DNA from: Coriobacteriia bacterium
GTDB taxonomy: Bacteria; Actinomycetota; Coriobacteriia; Coriobacteriales; UMGS124
DNA length: 41,441 nt
NCBI GenBank assembly: GCA_018368455.1
Contig: JAGZEG010000021.1
Span: forward strand, 1 to 41,441
Reading direction: 5' to 3'
Each line of letters begins with the position of its first letter. Position 1 is the first letter of the stretch. The translations under genes were made by a program, and so were the position numbers. This document shows positions 7,930 to 16,661 of the stretch, piece after piece. Below the pieces are notes generated by a model that saw only the letters and a list, made by a program, of their open reading frames with translations, was not told where the DNA came from and did not search any database.

Positions 7930-8364
7930 ATGCCCGCATCCAGAGACGCCGACGCCCCCGCGCCTGAGCAGGCCGAGCACGACGGTCCCGCGCCGCTGAC
8001 GCACCGGGACTATGCGGCGTTCGCGCGCCAGCCCAACGAGCGCCTCATGCGCGACTGCGACGTGTCAGTGTTCCGCGCGACGGGGCCGGGCGGCCAGGGC
8101 GTCAACACGACGGACTCCGCTGTACGCATGCGGCACGTGCCCACCGGCGTCACCGTCGTCTCGCGTGACTCGCGCAGCCAGCTGCAGAACCGCTTGACCT
8201 GCCTCGACAAGCTGCGCGCCATATTCGAGCGTCGCAGCCACCCGCCCAAGCAGCGCACGCCCACGAAGGTCTCGCGCGCCCAGAAGGAACGCCGTCTGCA
8301 GGCCAAACACCACGCAAGCCAGAAGAAGGCCCAGCGCAGCGTCTCGCGCCGCGACGACTGGTAG
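7930..8364 (+). CDS. Peptide chain release factor-like protein (GGQ domain, ArfB-like)
   Basis: A 144-residue protein carrying only the peptidyl-tRNA hydrolysis domain of class I release factors. The GGQ motif is at residues 54-56 within FRATGPGGQGVNTTDSAVRM, followed by a basic C-terminal tail (TKVSRAQKERRLQAKHHASQKK) like the one ArfB-type rescue factors insert into the mRNA channel. No codon-recognition domain is present. Such proteins release peptides from stalled ribosomes; whether this one is a true ArfB or another short RF homologue is not decidable by eye. The ATG at 7930 follows GAGGAGGG. The frame is open much further upstream, but that part overlaps the tRNA and has no coding character. 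Confidence 0.85.
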   Translation: MPASRDADAPAPEQAEHDGPAPLTHRDYAAFARQPNERLMRDCDVSVFRATGPGGQGVNTTDSAVRMRHVPTGVTVVSRDSRSQLQNRLTCLDKLRAIFERRSHPPKQRTPTKVSRAQKERRLQAKHHASQKKAQRSVSRRDDW

Positions 8365-8400
8365 GGGCGGGGGGCGCACGCGAGACGAGGCAGGCGATCC

Positions 8401-9864
8401 CTAGCCCATACCGCACTCCTTCTCGATCACGTCGAGCAACTCCTGTCGGCTGTGGACGTCCATTTTTGCATACGCCCTCTTGAGGTGCGTTCGCACCGTC
8501 GCTTCGGACAGGGAGAGCTCGTCGGCTATATAGGCCGTGCTTCGCCCGCGAGAAAAACTCTCAAGCACCTGCTCCTCTCGCTGAGAAACCCCGTAGGAGC
8601 GGCAGACGCGTTCCAGGGCGGCAGACCAATCCCCTCGAGCCGCATCGCCTCGCCTTGCGTCAGCGCTCTCCGCCTCGCCTGCCGAACGCACTCCTCGCGT
8701 CATCAGCCGATAGACATCAAGAGCAACCAGCACAGCCAGCGCCACCGCAAACGCGAACGACACAGCGAGAAACATCGTACGGTCATACGTGTTGCCCGGG
8801 AAGAGGAGGGGTTCCACCACATTTCCCGCCGCCAAAAGCAAGAGAGTCGCGCCCTGCGCAATGCCGAGCATGAGGACTCGGCGTCCCACGCGCTTCTCCT
8901 CCGCACCGCAGCACACGAACATGACAGCCTGGAACGTGGCGAACCAAACTCCCGCAAACTCCTTGATGTACAGAGGGGCGTTATCCCAAAACAAGGCGCT
9001 CAACAACAGGGACACGAGAAGCGCGCAAAACGAGAAGACAGCATATCTCTGCATGAAAGCAACACCGCGGCTCCTCAGCATGACAGGGATCATCGCCAAC
9101 AGCACAGCAACGCACCCGAAGCCCACCGGAACTTCGAGCAACCACATGGGGCCACCCGACTCGGCACCCAGGCGAAACCACATCCCCATCAGCACTAGAT
9201 GCAGGACGATTGCGCCCATAAAGGGCAAAGAGACGGCACCGGACGCACCGCCACGGTCCGTTGTGGATGACACCCTGCAACCGGGCGCCTCGCTCGTCAC
9301 GGACGGACCGTCATCTGGGGCGCTGTCGGGCGCCAAGGCACGGTTGAACATCAGAAGGGCCACCAGCGCGGCGAGAGATATCAGCCCCGCAAGCGCGTTC
9401 AGTGCCACTGGTCCCCCACCCCACGCGGCGGCCATGCCGTAGGCGTAGGACACCGCAAACCCGATCGGCACCACCACGGTAAGAGCCGCGCGAGAAAACC
9501 CGTACAGAGCGAGCACCCACCACGCAAGGACGCCCCCGGTCCACAGCCCGTAGAAGATGCTCCCGGCAAGCGAGGCGATGTCCGACGAGCCGAGTCCTCC
9601 CAGGCGTATGGCAACCCACCCCGCGAGCAGAGCAGCTATCCCAACGCACATGCCGCGCGTCACACGTCGCGCCTTCCAGATAACCAGAGCACAAACAGCA
9701 CACGACAAACCGCGCGTGAGAACCTCGACAAAGGTGGTGAGCCCAAGATCAGAAAGCGTCCCGGAATAGTGGACGTAGCTCGTCCCCCAGAACAGCCCGA
9801 ACCCAAGGCAGGCGACAACCTGCCAGGCCACGTGCTCTCGAGCAACCCCCATGATCTCTGTCAT
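8401..9864 (-). CDS. LuxR-type regulator with multi-spanning membrane domain
   Basis: A 487-residue protein with about twelve hydrophobic segments (residues 15-390) and a C-terminal LuxR helix-turn-helix (about 420-480; SQREEQVLESFSRGRSTAYIADELSLSEATVRTHLKRAYAKMDVHSRQELLDVI). The ATG at 9864 is preferred over the GTG nine bases upstream because GAGGGGG sits directly before it. It is transcribed divergently from the Tat flavoprotein at 10155, with 290 bases between the two starts; that arrangement is the classic one for a regulator and its target. The base composition is slightly less GC-rich than the neighbours. The sensed ligand is unknown, possibly the substrate of the flavoprotein. Confidence 0.87.
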   Translation of the reverse strand: MTEIMGVAREHVAWQVVACLGFGLFWGTSYVHYSGTLSDLGLTTFVEVLTRGLSCAVCALVIWKARRVTRGMCVGIAALLAGWVAIRLGGLGSSDIASLAGSIFYGLWTGGVLAWWVLALYGFSRAALTVVVPIGFAVSYAYGMAAAWGGGPVALNALAGLISLAALVALLMFNRALAPDSAPDDGPSVTSEAPGCRVSSTTDRGGASGAVSLPFMGAIVLHLVLMGMWFRLGAESGGPMWLLEVPVGFGCVAVLLAMIPVMLRSRGVAFMQRYAVFSFCALLVSLLLSALFWDNAPLYIKEFAGVWFATFQAVMFVCCGAEEKRVGRRVLMLGIAQGATLLLLAAGNVVEPLLFPGNTYDRTMFLAVSFAFAVALAVLVALDVYRLMTRGVRSAGEAESADARRGDAARGDWSAALERVCRSYGVSQREEQVLESFSRGRSTAYIADELSLSEATVRTHLKRAYAKMDVHSRQELLDVIEKECGMG

Positions 9865-10154
9865 CCCCCTCACGCGGGCCCGCTTCCGACACGTTCCCGC
9901 TGCACTGGCATATCCCTAGCGCGCAATACCACATTTTACACGACACCCGTGCAGCCCCCTCCCGCCCACTTGACCACGCCGTGCGGTACACGCCCCAAGA
10001 CAGAAGCCGCAAAGATGAGACCAGCGTTCGTGCCGCGGTATAGCCCCCAGGCGCTCCGGCCCCCTGGAGCCCTCCGGGCCGCATCGGACACGCGACGCGC
10101 GGTCAACCACTGCAGGCCTGCCGCCCGGTAGGCCACCGATCGAAAGGGGACCCC

Positions 10155-11864
10155 ATGGACACCAATAAGCGAGCAACCGTGTCGCGTCGCAATCTTCTCA
10201 AAGGGGCTGCGCTGGGCGCCTGCGGAGCAGCCGTAGCCGGCGCAGGAACCGCCATGGCGTCCACGGCATCGTATGTCCTTCCCGATACGTGGGATCGCGA
10301 GGTCGACGTCCTCGTTGTGGGCGCGGGCTGCGGCATGGCATCCGCCATCAAGACCGCCGAGGCCGGCTGCGACACCCTCGTCATCGAAAAGTCGGATCAC
10401 ACGGGCGGGTTCTGGCTCGCCTCAGGCGGCGGCTGCACCATGGGAGGCAACAACATCGTGCAGCAAGCTGCCGGCGTAGAGGATGACCTCGAAGACTGGT
10501 ATCAGGCGGAAATGGCTGCCTGCGAATATCGCGGCAACGCAGAGATCATGCGCGTGCTGTGCGAGCGCGGCGCCGAGACCGTCAAGTGGATGGCAGATCT
10601 CGGCCTCGTCTGGGGCCCGCTCTCGGCCGGCATGCTGGGCGGCGACATCGAGCGCGGCCTGTGGCCCTATTCAAACCCCGGCGTCTACGTCGGCGGCTTC
10701 GATACCGGAAAGAACGCCGGCATCTGCTGGACGCAGGTCTGGGAAAACCGCCTCAACGAGCTGAACGTCCCGATCCTGCTCAACCACCGCATGACGCGCC
10801 TGTACCGCGAGGGCGACGGCCCCGTGATTGGCGCCGAGGTTCAGACGCCTGACGGGACCATCAACATCAAGGCAAACAAGGCCGTCATCATCGCAACCGG
10901 GTCTTGGACGGACAACGACCGCATGGTCGCCGCATACGACCCCCGTGCCGCAGGAGAGTTCTGCTACGGAGACGGTGCCTCCCCTGCCACTGGCGGCGTC
11001 TACAACGAGGAAACCGGTGATGGCCAGATTGCCGGTGCCATGGTGGGAGGCATCCTCACGGACATGTCCATGCCTTGCTACCTGTGGATTTGGTTCGGTC
11101 TCACGCAGTTCTGGAGCTGGGGGCCCGAGCCCTTCGACTGGACGGACAACTCGAACTGGGAGCGCGGAAAGACTCTCGGTACCAATCTGCTCTATCGAAA
11201 CGGCATCATCGTCAACAGCGACGGCAAGCGCTACATAAATGAGAACGAGGGCGTCTTCCCCGAGAGCCCATTCCAGACCGACCACCCCGAGAACCCGGAG
11301 CGCCACTGGACGAAGACGTTCCTCGAGCTCCCGAAGCCTCGCAATGTGTGGGCTATCGTCGATGCGCCCATGGCAGAAAAAGTGCAGTGGCCCATCGAGG
11401 AGATTATGAACCCGGATCCCTACACGGGTTCGCTGCTCGACCCCACGTGCGTCGCTTATGCCGACACCCTTGAAGAGCTCGCCGAAAAGATGAGTATCCC
11501 GGCTGATGAGCTCATCGCCACCGTCGAGCGCTACAACGGCTACGTTGAGACCGGCGTCGACGAGGAGTTCGGCCGCGAAGAGATGCCCGGCAAGATCGAG
11601 ACGGGACCCTTCTACGCCGCTCGCGCAAGCCTCATTCGCCACACCTGCCGCAACGGTCTGCGCGTCAACACGAAATCCCAGGTCATCGATGGCACCGCTA
11701 TGATGCCCACCAACATCGTGTCCATCGACGAGGAGCCCGTCATTCCACACCTGTACGCCTGCGGTGAGTGCGGCAACTCGCAGGGCTACCGTCGCACCCA
11801 CAACAGCCTCGGCCACTACGCGACTGCCGCCATCATTGCCGGCGAGAACGCCGCGATGGAGTAA
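10155..11864 (+). CDS. Tat-exported FAD-dependent reductase flavoprotein (fumarate reductase family)
   Basis: A 569-residue exported flavoprotein of the FAD_binding_2 family. It has a Tat signal (SRRNLLKGAALGACGAAVAGAG), an FAD-binding motif (VDVLVVGAGCGMASAIKTAEAGCDTLVIEK, about residues 54-83), and a C-terminal FAD-contacting segment (PHLYACGECGNSQGYRRTHNSLGHYATAAIIAGENAA). No haem or FMN domain is present. The catalytic Arg segment of fumarate reductases (NE..TTRD) is replaced by DGKRYINENEGVFPESPF, so another substrate is likely. Compared with the flavoprotein at 5679 it is the same length but clearly divergent. AAAGGGGA precedes the ATG. The divergent membrane LuxR gene is its probable regulator, and a strong terminator follows. 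Confidence 0.87.
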   Translation: MDTNKRATVSRRNLLKGAALGACGAAVAGAGTAMASTASYVLPDTWDREVDVLVVGAGCGMASAIKTAEAGCDTLVIEKSDHTGGFWLASGGGCTMGGNNIVQQAAGVEDDLEDWYQAEMAACEYRGNAEIMRVLCERGAETVKWMADLGLVWGPLSAGMLGGDIERGLWPYSNPGVYVGGFDTGKNAGICWTQVWENRLNELNVPILLNHRMTRLYREGDGPVIGAEVQTPDGTINIKANKAVIIATGSWTDNDRMVAAYDPRAAGEFCYGDGASPATGGVYNEETGDGQIAGAMVGGILTDMSMPCYLWIWFGLTQFWSWGPEPFDWTDNSNWERGKTLGTNLLYRNGIIVNSDGKRYINENEGVFPESPFQTDHPENPERHWTKTFLELPKPRNVWAIVDAPMAEKVQWPIEEIMNPDPYTGSLLDPTCVAYADTLEELAEKMSIPADELIATVERYNGYVETGVDEEFGREEMPGKIETGPFYAARASLIRHTCRNGLRVNTKSQVIDGTAMMPTNIVSIDEEPVIPHLYACGECGNSQGYRRTHNSLGHYATAAIIAGENAAME

Positions 11865-11915
11865 GGGCCTCGGCTGCGGCCGGTAGACAGACAATCGCAG
11901 AAGCCTCGCAAGATC

Positions 11916-11968
11916 AGCTCCTCGGCCATCCGATCCCCAACCTTTCTCGGATGGCCGAGGAGCTTTTG
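11916..11968 (+). terminator. Rho-independent terminator of the flavoprotein gene
   Basis: A perfect 18-base-pair stem (AGCTCCTCGGCCATCCGA paired with its complement at 11947-11964) with a 13-base loop, followed by a short T run. It lies 50 bases after the flavoprotein stop. Confidence 0.85.
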
Positions 11969-11997
11969 GCGTCCTGTCCCCGCTTGGCCTCTCGCCC

Positions 11998-12759
11998 CTA
12001 CCCGCGCAACAGGGCGCGCAGGCGCACGGGCACCTCGGGGTCGCAGCCGCAGCGCTGTACGAGGTAGTCGGCCGCCGTGCCGTAGTGCGCCCGCAGGTGG
12101 TCGAGCATCGTGCGCATGTCGGCGGGATCGGAGCTCAGCAGCGCCATCGGCACGTCGACGCCCGCCCGCGCGGCAGCAGAGCGCAGAGCCTCGACCTGCT
12201 CGGCCATGTTGTGCGCCGTCGCCGCGTAGTCGGCCACGACCTCGTCCTCGCCGACGCCAGCAAGCAGCAGCAACAGCGCGCTCACGACGCCGGTGCGATC
12301 CTTGCCCATCGTGCAGTGCACAAGCGTCACGCCCGTCGACGGCTCAGCGAGCATGCGCATGACACGCCCCAGGTCGGCGCCGCTGCCTTCGAGCAAGCCA
12401 ATGTAGAGCTCGCCGAGCGACGACGGCAACTCATCCATAAAGTTGGCCGAGTTCATGCGGTCGAGCATCGGGATGTTGACGTACTCGACGTACGGCGTGT
12501 TGACGAACGGGTTGGGCTCGCGCTCGTTCTCGAGCGAGCTGCGCAGGTCGATGACGCGATGCAGGCCGTACTCCACAAGCCTGGCGCGGTCGGCCTGCGT
12601 CGTGCGCGTCAGCTCATCGCCGCGCAGCACGCGATGCGTCAGCGTGCAGCCGCCATCCGTCGTGGGATAGCCGCCCAGCTCGCGAATGTTGTGGGCGCCC
12701 TGCAGCTCAAGCGGCTCGGGCACGAACAGCGCGTCAGTCACGATGGCATCCTCGGTCAT
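11998..12759 (-). CDS. Tyrosine-protein phosphatase (Y_phosphatase3 family)
   Basis: A 253-residue cytosolic protein with the Cys-based phosphatase loop HCTMGKDRTG at residues 148-157: C149 is the nucleophile and R154 binds phosphate. The GKDRTG form is typical of the bacterial family that acts on phosphotyrosine and, in some members, phosphoinositides. The family lead-in GAHNIRELGGYPTTDGG (residues 21-37) is present, so it is full length. The ATG at 12759 follows AAGGGGGA. It is 97 bases downstream of the carbonic anhydrase gene on the same strand and may share its transcript or use its own promoter. The substrate is not predictable. Confidence 0.9.
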   Translation of the reverse strand: MTEDAIVTDALFVPEPLELQGAHNIRELGGYPTTDGGCTLTHRVLRGDELTRTTQADRARLVEYGLHRVIDLRSSLENEREPNPFVNTPYVEYVNIPMLDRMNSANFMDELPSSLGELYIGLLEGSGADLGRVMRMLAEPSTGVTLVHCTMGKDRTGVVSALLLLLAGVGEDEVVADYAATAHNMAEQVEALRSAAARAGVDVPMALLSSDPADMRTMLDHLRAHYGTAADYLVQRCGCDPEVPVRLRALLRG

Positions 12760-12855
12760 GAAAGTCCCCCTTATGAAAGAGCCGGTTCACTCGCGCGATG
12801 GTAGCACGCGCCCGGCATGGCCCCCGGGCCGCAGGGGCGCCCCCTTACGATTCGC

Positions 12856-13404
12856 TTACCGGGCCTCGACGGCACCGGAGTCCTCGATAACACGGACGGC
12901 ACCCGGAACACGATAGCGGGCATCGAGCTCGCGGTAGTAGTCGATCGCCTCGCGGATGCGGCGATCGTCCTCGGGCGTCGTCTGGCGCACGACGCGCCCC
13001 GGCACGCCCATGACGACGGAGTGCGGCGGGATGACCTTGCCCTCCGTCACGAGCGCCCCGGCCGCGATGAGACAGCCTTCGCCGATGACGGAATCGCGCA
13101 GCACGGTCGCACCCATGCAGATGAGCGTCCTGTCGCCCACACGCGCGCCGTGCACGATGGCCCCGTGCCCCATGACGACGTCGCGCCCGATGGTCAGCCC
13201 GCCCACGTCGGCGTGCAGCAGGCAGCCGTCCTCGACGACGGAGCCTGCGCCGATGACGATGGGATCAACGTCGCCGCGGATGACGCTGCCGGGATAGACA
13301 GCGACGTCGTCTCCGAGCGTGACATCGGCCAACACCTGGGCGGACGCATCCACATAGACGCGCTCGCCAATGGAGGGAACCTTGTCCTCAAACGCACGAA
13401 TCAT
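12856..13404 (-). CDS. Gamma-class carbonic anhydrase family protein (hexapeptide repeat)
   Basis: A 182-residue left-handed beta-helix protein, built from repeats of the [LIV]GxGxxV hexapeptide type (about residues 15-150). The three zinc-binding histidines of the gamma-carbonic anhydrase family are visible: H64 (LLHADVGG), H80 and H85 (MGHGAIVHGA). Many relatives (YrdA/PaaY/CaiE type) are trimers with little or no anhydrase activity, so CO2 hydration is possible but unproven. Its ATG overlaps the stop of the upstream flippase-like gene by four bases (ATGA), showing translational coupling. Confidence 0.9.
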   Translation of the reverse strand: MIRAFEDKVPSIGERVYVDASAQVLADVTLGDDVAVYPGSVIRGDVDPIVIGAGSVVEDGCLLHADVGGLTIGRDVVMGHGAIVHGARVGDRTLICMGATVLRDSVIGEGCLIAAGALVTEGKVIPPHSVVMGVPGRVVRQTTPEDDRRIREAIDYYRELDARYRVPGAVRVIEDSGAVEAR

Positions 13405-15575
13405 CGTGATGCCTCGTCATTCTCGCTGGTAAAAGTGGGCGAAGAGCCGGATGCCGGCAATGAGTCGAGCACAGTGGGCCCAGAGGCGCTCGCCTCGGGC
13501 TCGCCATCCTCCGGCGAAAGCGAGGTATCCCCGGAACCCGGCGCGGCAGGCTCGGGATCAGGCGTACCGGACTCGGGGTCGGGCGCCACGGAGCCGTCCT
13601 CGCCGGGCTCGCCATCCTCCGGCGGCGACGGGGCATCCCCGGGACCCGGCACGACCGGCTCGCGCTCGCCCGCCGCGCGCCCCGCCCGGCGACGCAAGCC
13701 CATCTCCTCGAGCTTCTCGGCACGACGCTGCGCCCGATCTGCCTTGCGCAGGTCAGCCGCCTTGCGCGCGGCCGCTCGGTTGAACGCCCGCATCTCGCGC
13801 GCCTCGGGACGGTTGTATGCGTGCAGGCGCTCAACCATCCGCCTGCCGATGACGAACACGAGGCACACCATGAGCGTCGCCATCACGGCGCGAACGCTCG
13901 TCGCAAACCACAGGGCATGCGTTCCCGGCTCAAGGCCCGCAGGCAGCGTCACGAGCGTCTGGACGCCCATCCACGCGGCGTCAAGGACTCCCGGCGACCC
14001 TGGCAGGCTTCCGCGCAGCGCCACCATACCGATGACGGCATACAGCACGGCAAGGGCCATCGCGTAGAGAAGCACGACGACGAGCCGGCCGAGGCGCCGC
14101 AGGAACGTGCGCTCCGTGAAGCACCCCTGCCACACGACGAGCAGCGCGAGGGCCACGATAACGAGCACGATGCCACCCAGGCCGTGGCCCGACAGCGCCG
14201 CAGTCACGCCAAGCAGCAGCAGGGACACGATGCCCAGCAGCCAGCAGCCCTGATCGTGCATGAGAAGACCGGGGACGAGAAGCAGCAGGAAATAGCCCAC
14301 GACGACAACGACCACGGGGTTTATGGCCCCGCCCGCCGGCATGTAGCGCTCCAGCAGGTCCACCATGGCGGCGTCGGGCGGCAGGGCGGCGCACACGATC
14401 TCGAACACGGCGACAACTGCCACGAGCAGGGCGCACATCGCCGTCCGCCTATCGAGCCGGCTCGCAAGGAAGGCGCCCAGCGTCCGCCGTACTGCAGACT
14501 CCGAGCCCGCGGCCGGCGCATTGGCAGCAGATCCCAGCGAGAACGCGCCCGTCGCCCGCATCATGACGCCGCCGATAGCAAACGGGATCCAGTACATGAG
14601 CGCGCGGTAGGTGAGCACGGCCGAGACGGCCAGCGTGCCAGGATAACCGTAGCCCGACAGCACGGCCGAGGCAAGCGTCTCGACGACGCCCACGCCGCCT
14701 GGCGTCACGGTGAAGCTGTTAAAGACGAGGGCCGTCACGTAGCCGCCGAGCAGGGCGTCGGGCCGCGCGATACCGAACGCAATGCCGGACGCCATGAACG
14801 CAAGCATGTCGAAGCCCATGGCCACGACCATCGTCGCGAAGACGGCGAGCGCCTTGCGGGGCCTTCGGGACAGCTCGCTGGCGGCCGTGCTGAACGAGCG
14901 CACGAGGCTGTCGGCCCACGGCCTGGGCGCGCGCTTGAGACGCACGAGGCGGCAGGCGCGCACGACAAGCGCCTCGATCCAGCGCATGCCGCGCTGTAGG
15001 AGGCCCGGCTTGAGGTGGCCGAGCAGCAGCAGGCCGAGAAACACAGCGGCGGACACGCCGATGACGGAGCCGAACAGCACGTCGCGCACCGTCAGCGTGC
15101 CGCTCATCCCCATGACGAAGAAGCCGACGAGAATGATGAGAAACGACGCCGAGTAGAAGCACGTCTGCGTGAACACCGTGGCGGACGTCGCCGACCCCAC
15201 GGGCACGCCGCGCGAGCGGGCCGTGTCTACGACGGCCGCCAGCCCCGACACGCCTCCTGACGAGACGACCGTGTTCATGAAGACGGCCTTGAACCAGGCG
15301 GGAATCGTGGCCCGCAGCGGGACGTCTGCGCCGATGACCTTGAACGAGCGTGTGTAGGCAAGCGCGTGGAACGTGACGCGGCAGCCCTCGAGCGCGCAGG
15401 CGGCAAGCAACGGCACGACGGCCCCGCGCGACATAGCCTGAACGATCTGGGCGACCTGATCGCGTTGAGTGACGGCCGCGACGACGAGGATGATGGCGAG
15501 GGCCAGCGTGAGGATCGTGCGCGGCTTGATGCGCAGGCGGCGGCTCTGAACGCCTCGCACTCGAACGTGTCCCAC
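13401..15575 (-). CDS. LPG_synthase_TM/flippase-like (UPF0104) membrane protein
   Basis: A 724-residue membrane protein. The first 330 or so residues form the LPG_synthase_TM (UPF0104) domain with about eight spans (FNSFTVTPGGVGVVETLASAVLSGYG is characteristic), related to the flippase part of MprF. A second hydrophobic block (about 350-600) follows. The C-terminal 120 residues are charged, then Pro/Glu/Ser-rich and probably disordered in the cytoplasm. It lacks the soluble lysyl-transferase domain, so lipid flipping rather than lipid modification is the likely role; the lipid is unknown. The GTG at 15575 is chosen because AGGGGGCGAGG precedes it; the open frame extends upstream into the trmO gene and is not coding there. 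The gene overlaps the carbonic anhydrase gene by four bases. Confidence 0.8.
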   Translation of the reverse strand: MGHVRVRGVQSRRLRIKPRTILTLALAIILVVAAVTQRDQVAQIVQAMSRGAVVPLLAACALEGCRVTFHALAYTRSFKVIGADVPLRATIPAWFKAVFMNTVVSSGGVSGLAAVVDTARSRGVPVGSATSATVFTQTCFYSASFLIILVGFFVMGMSGTLTVRDVLFGSVIGVSAAVFLGLLLLGHLKPGLLQRGMRWIEALVVRACRLVRLKRAPRPWADSLVRSFSTAASELSRRPRKALAVFATMVVAMGFDMLAFMASGIAFGIARPDALLGGYVTALVFNSFTVTPGGVGVVETLASAVLSGYGYPGTLAVSAVLTYRALMYWIPFAIGGVMMRATGAFSLGSAANAPAAGSESAVRRTLGAFLASRLDRRTAMCALLVAVVAVFEIVCAALPPDAAMVDLLERYMPAGGAINPVVVVVVGYFLLLLVPGLLMHDQGCWLLGIVSLLLLGVTAALSGHGLGGIVLVIVALALLVVWQGCFTERTFLRRLGRLVVVLLYAMALAVLYAVIGMVALRGSLPGSPGVLDAAWMGVQTLVTLPAGLEPGTHALWFATSVRAVMATLMVCLVFVIGRRMVERLHAYNRPEAREMRAFNRAAARKAADLRKADRAQRRAEKLEEMGLRRRAGRAAGEREPVVPGPGDAPSPPEDGEPGEDGSVAPDPESGTPDPEPAAPGSGDTSLSPEDGEPEASASGPTVLDSLPASGSSPTFTSENDEASR

Positions 15576-15678
15576 GTGCCTCGCCCCCTCCCCTGCTCGC
15601 CGTCTTCCAAGTATCGCATGACAAGCCGGGTTTGCGAGCGGCTCCGGCAAACCCCACGCGAGGGACGCGGGAGACCCG

Positions 15679-16485
15679 CTAGAACGTGCCCGTGGCGCGC
15701 AAGCGGGCAAGCTCGTCGTCGGAGAGCTCGCGCACGCGCGTGACTCGCAGCTCGGAAGCGGCGGGCCGGTCAGCCTCGAGCCCGGTTGCCACCGTGAAGT
15801 ACACGGCAACCGCCTCCCCCGGCTCGCTGCCGAGCGGCACCCAAAACTCGCGATCCTCCTGGCCACGGCGCGTGTAGGCGGGGCGAGGGTCCTGGCGCAG
15901 CACCTGGACGAGCCCCTCGCGCAGCGCCTCGGGGACGCGCGCCATCTCGTCGGGCGGCACGACGACGCGCTCGATTTCGGGCCAGCGCACGCCCTGCTTC
16001 CAGCCGAGACGCGTCTGCGGGTGGCTGTCCGTGTCAGCGAGGTAGGGCTTCACGTCGTAGACCGGCGTCCCGTCCACCATGTCGGCGCCGCGGACGTGCA
16101 GCACGGGACCGCGCGAGCCGTCAGGGTACGGCGCGTCGAGCTCGACGCCCGCAAGGCGAACCGACGACAGCCCCAGCCCGTTGGGCCGGAAGCTCGACCG
16201 CGTCGCGAACACGCCCTGACGCGCCGTCCCGCCGAGGATGGGCGGCCGCACAGTCGGCGACCACGCGGGGCGCTCCGCAGACGCCTCGCCCCGGTCGTTG
16301 TGCGAGAACCCCCAGATGAGCCACACGTAGTCGAAGCCCTCGAGTCCGCGCACGGCGTCGGCGTTGCGATACGCGGGCGCAAACTCCACGCGCGCCGGCA
16401 GAGCGTCCACAAGCCCCGGCTGGCGCGGCACACCGAACTTCGTGGGATAGGCTGTGCGCACGCACGCAATTGCGTCGAGCTCCAT
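15679..16485 (-). CDS. trmO: tRNA m6t6A37 methyltransferase TrmO (TsaA family)
   Basis: A 268-residue protein of the TsaA/TrmO family, which adds a methyl group to N6-threonylcarbamoyladenosine at position 37 of threonine tRNAs. Typical features are the N-terminal FGVPRQPGLVDALPARVEF, LEGFDYVWLIWGFSHN, the central GVFATRSSFRPNGLGLSSVRLAGVE, and YDVKPYLADTDS. The C-terminal extension (about residues 160-250) with PRPAYTRR is also usual. The ATG at 16485 has GAGGTG upstream; earlier in-frame starts lack a ribosome site. It is divergent from the PFL gene and separated from the flippase-like gene by about 100 bases. Confidence 0.88.
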   Translation of the reverse strand: MELDAIACVRTAYPTKFGVPRQPGLVDALPARVEFAPAYRNADAVRGLEGFDYVWLIWGFSHNDRGEASAERPAWSPTVRPPILGGTARQGVFATRSSFRPNGLGLSSVRLAGVELDAPYPDGSRGPVLHVRGADMVDGTPVYDVKPYLADTDSHPQTRLGWKQGVRWPEIERVVVPPDEMARVPEALREGLVQVLRQDPRPAYTRRGQEDREFWVPLGSEPGEAVAVYFTVATGLEADRPAASELRVTRVRELSDDELARLRATGTF

Positions 16486-16562
16486 GGGCACCTCTTCGGT
16501 CCGTGACCTCGTACTTTCCTGATGCATCCCAGCATACGCGAGCGCCGCCCCGCACGCGCCCC

Positions 16563-16568
16563 TATAAT
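16563..16568 (+). promoter_or_regulatory. Candidate -10 box for the PFL gene
   Basis: A perfect TATAAT lies 94 bases before the GTG of the PFL gene in otherwise very GC-rich DNA. No clear -35 box is seen 16-18 bases upstream, so activator dependence or chance is possible. Confidence 0.4.
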
Positions 16569-16661
16569 GAGGACAAGGCGCCACACCAGAAAACGAGCGG
16601 CCTCCCTGCGGGGCTCTCGCCACGCGCCACCAACGGCACCGTCCCCCAAGGAGGCAACCCC

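Noticed and set aside
16563..16568. Full sigma-70 promoter before the PFL gene
   Set aside because: The TATAAT is perfect but no -35 box is present at the right spacing, so only a candidate -10 is listed.
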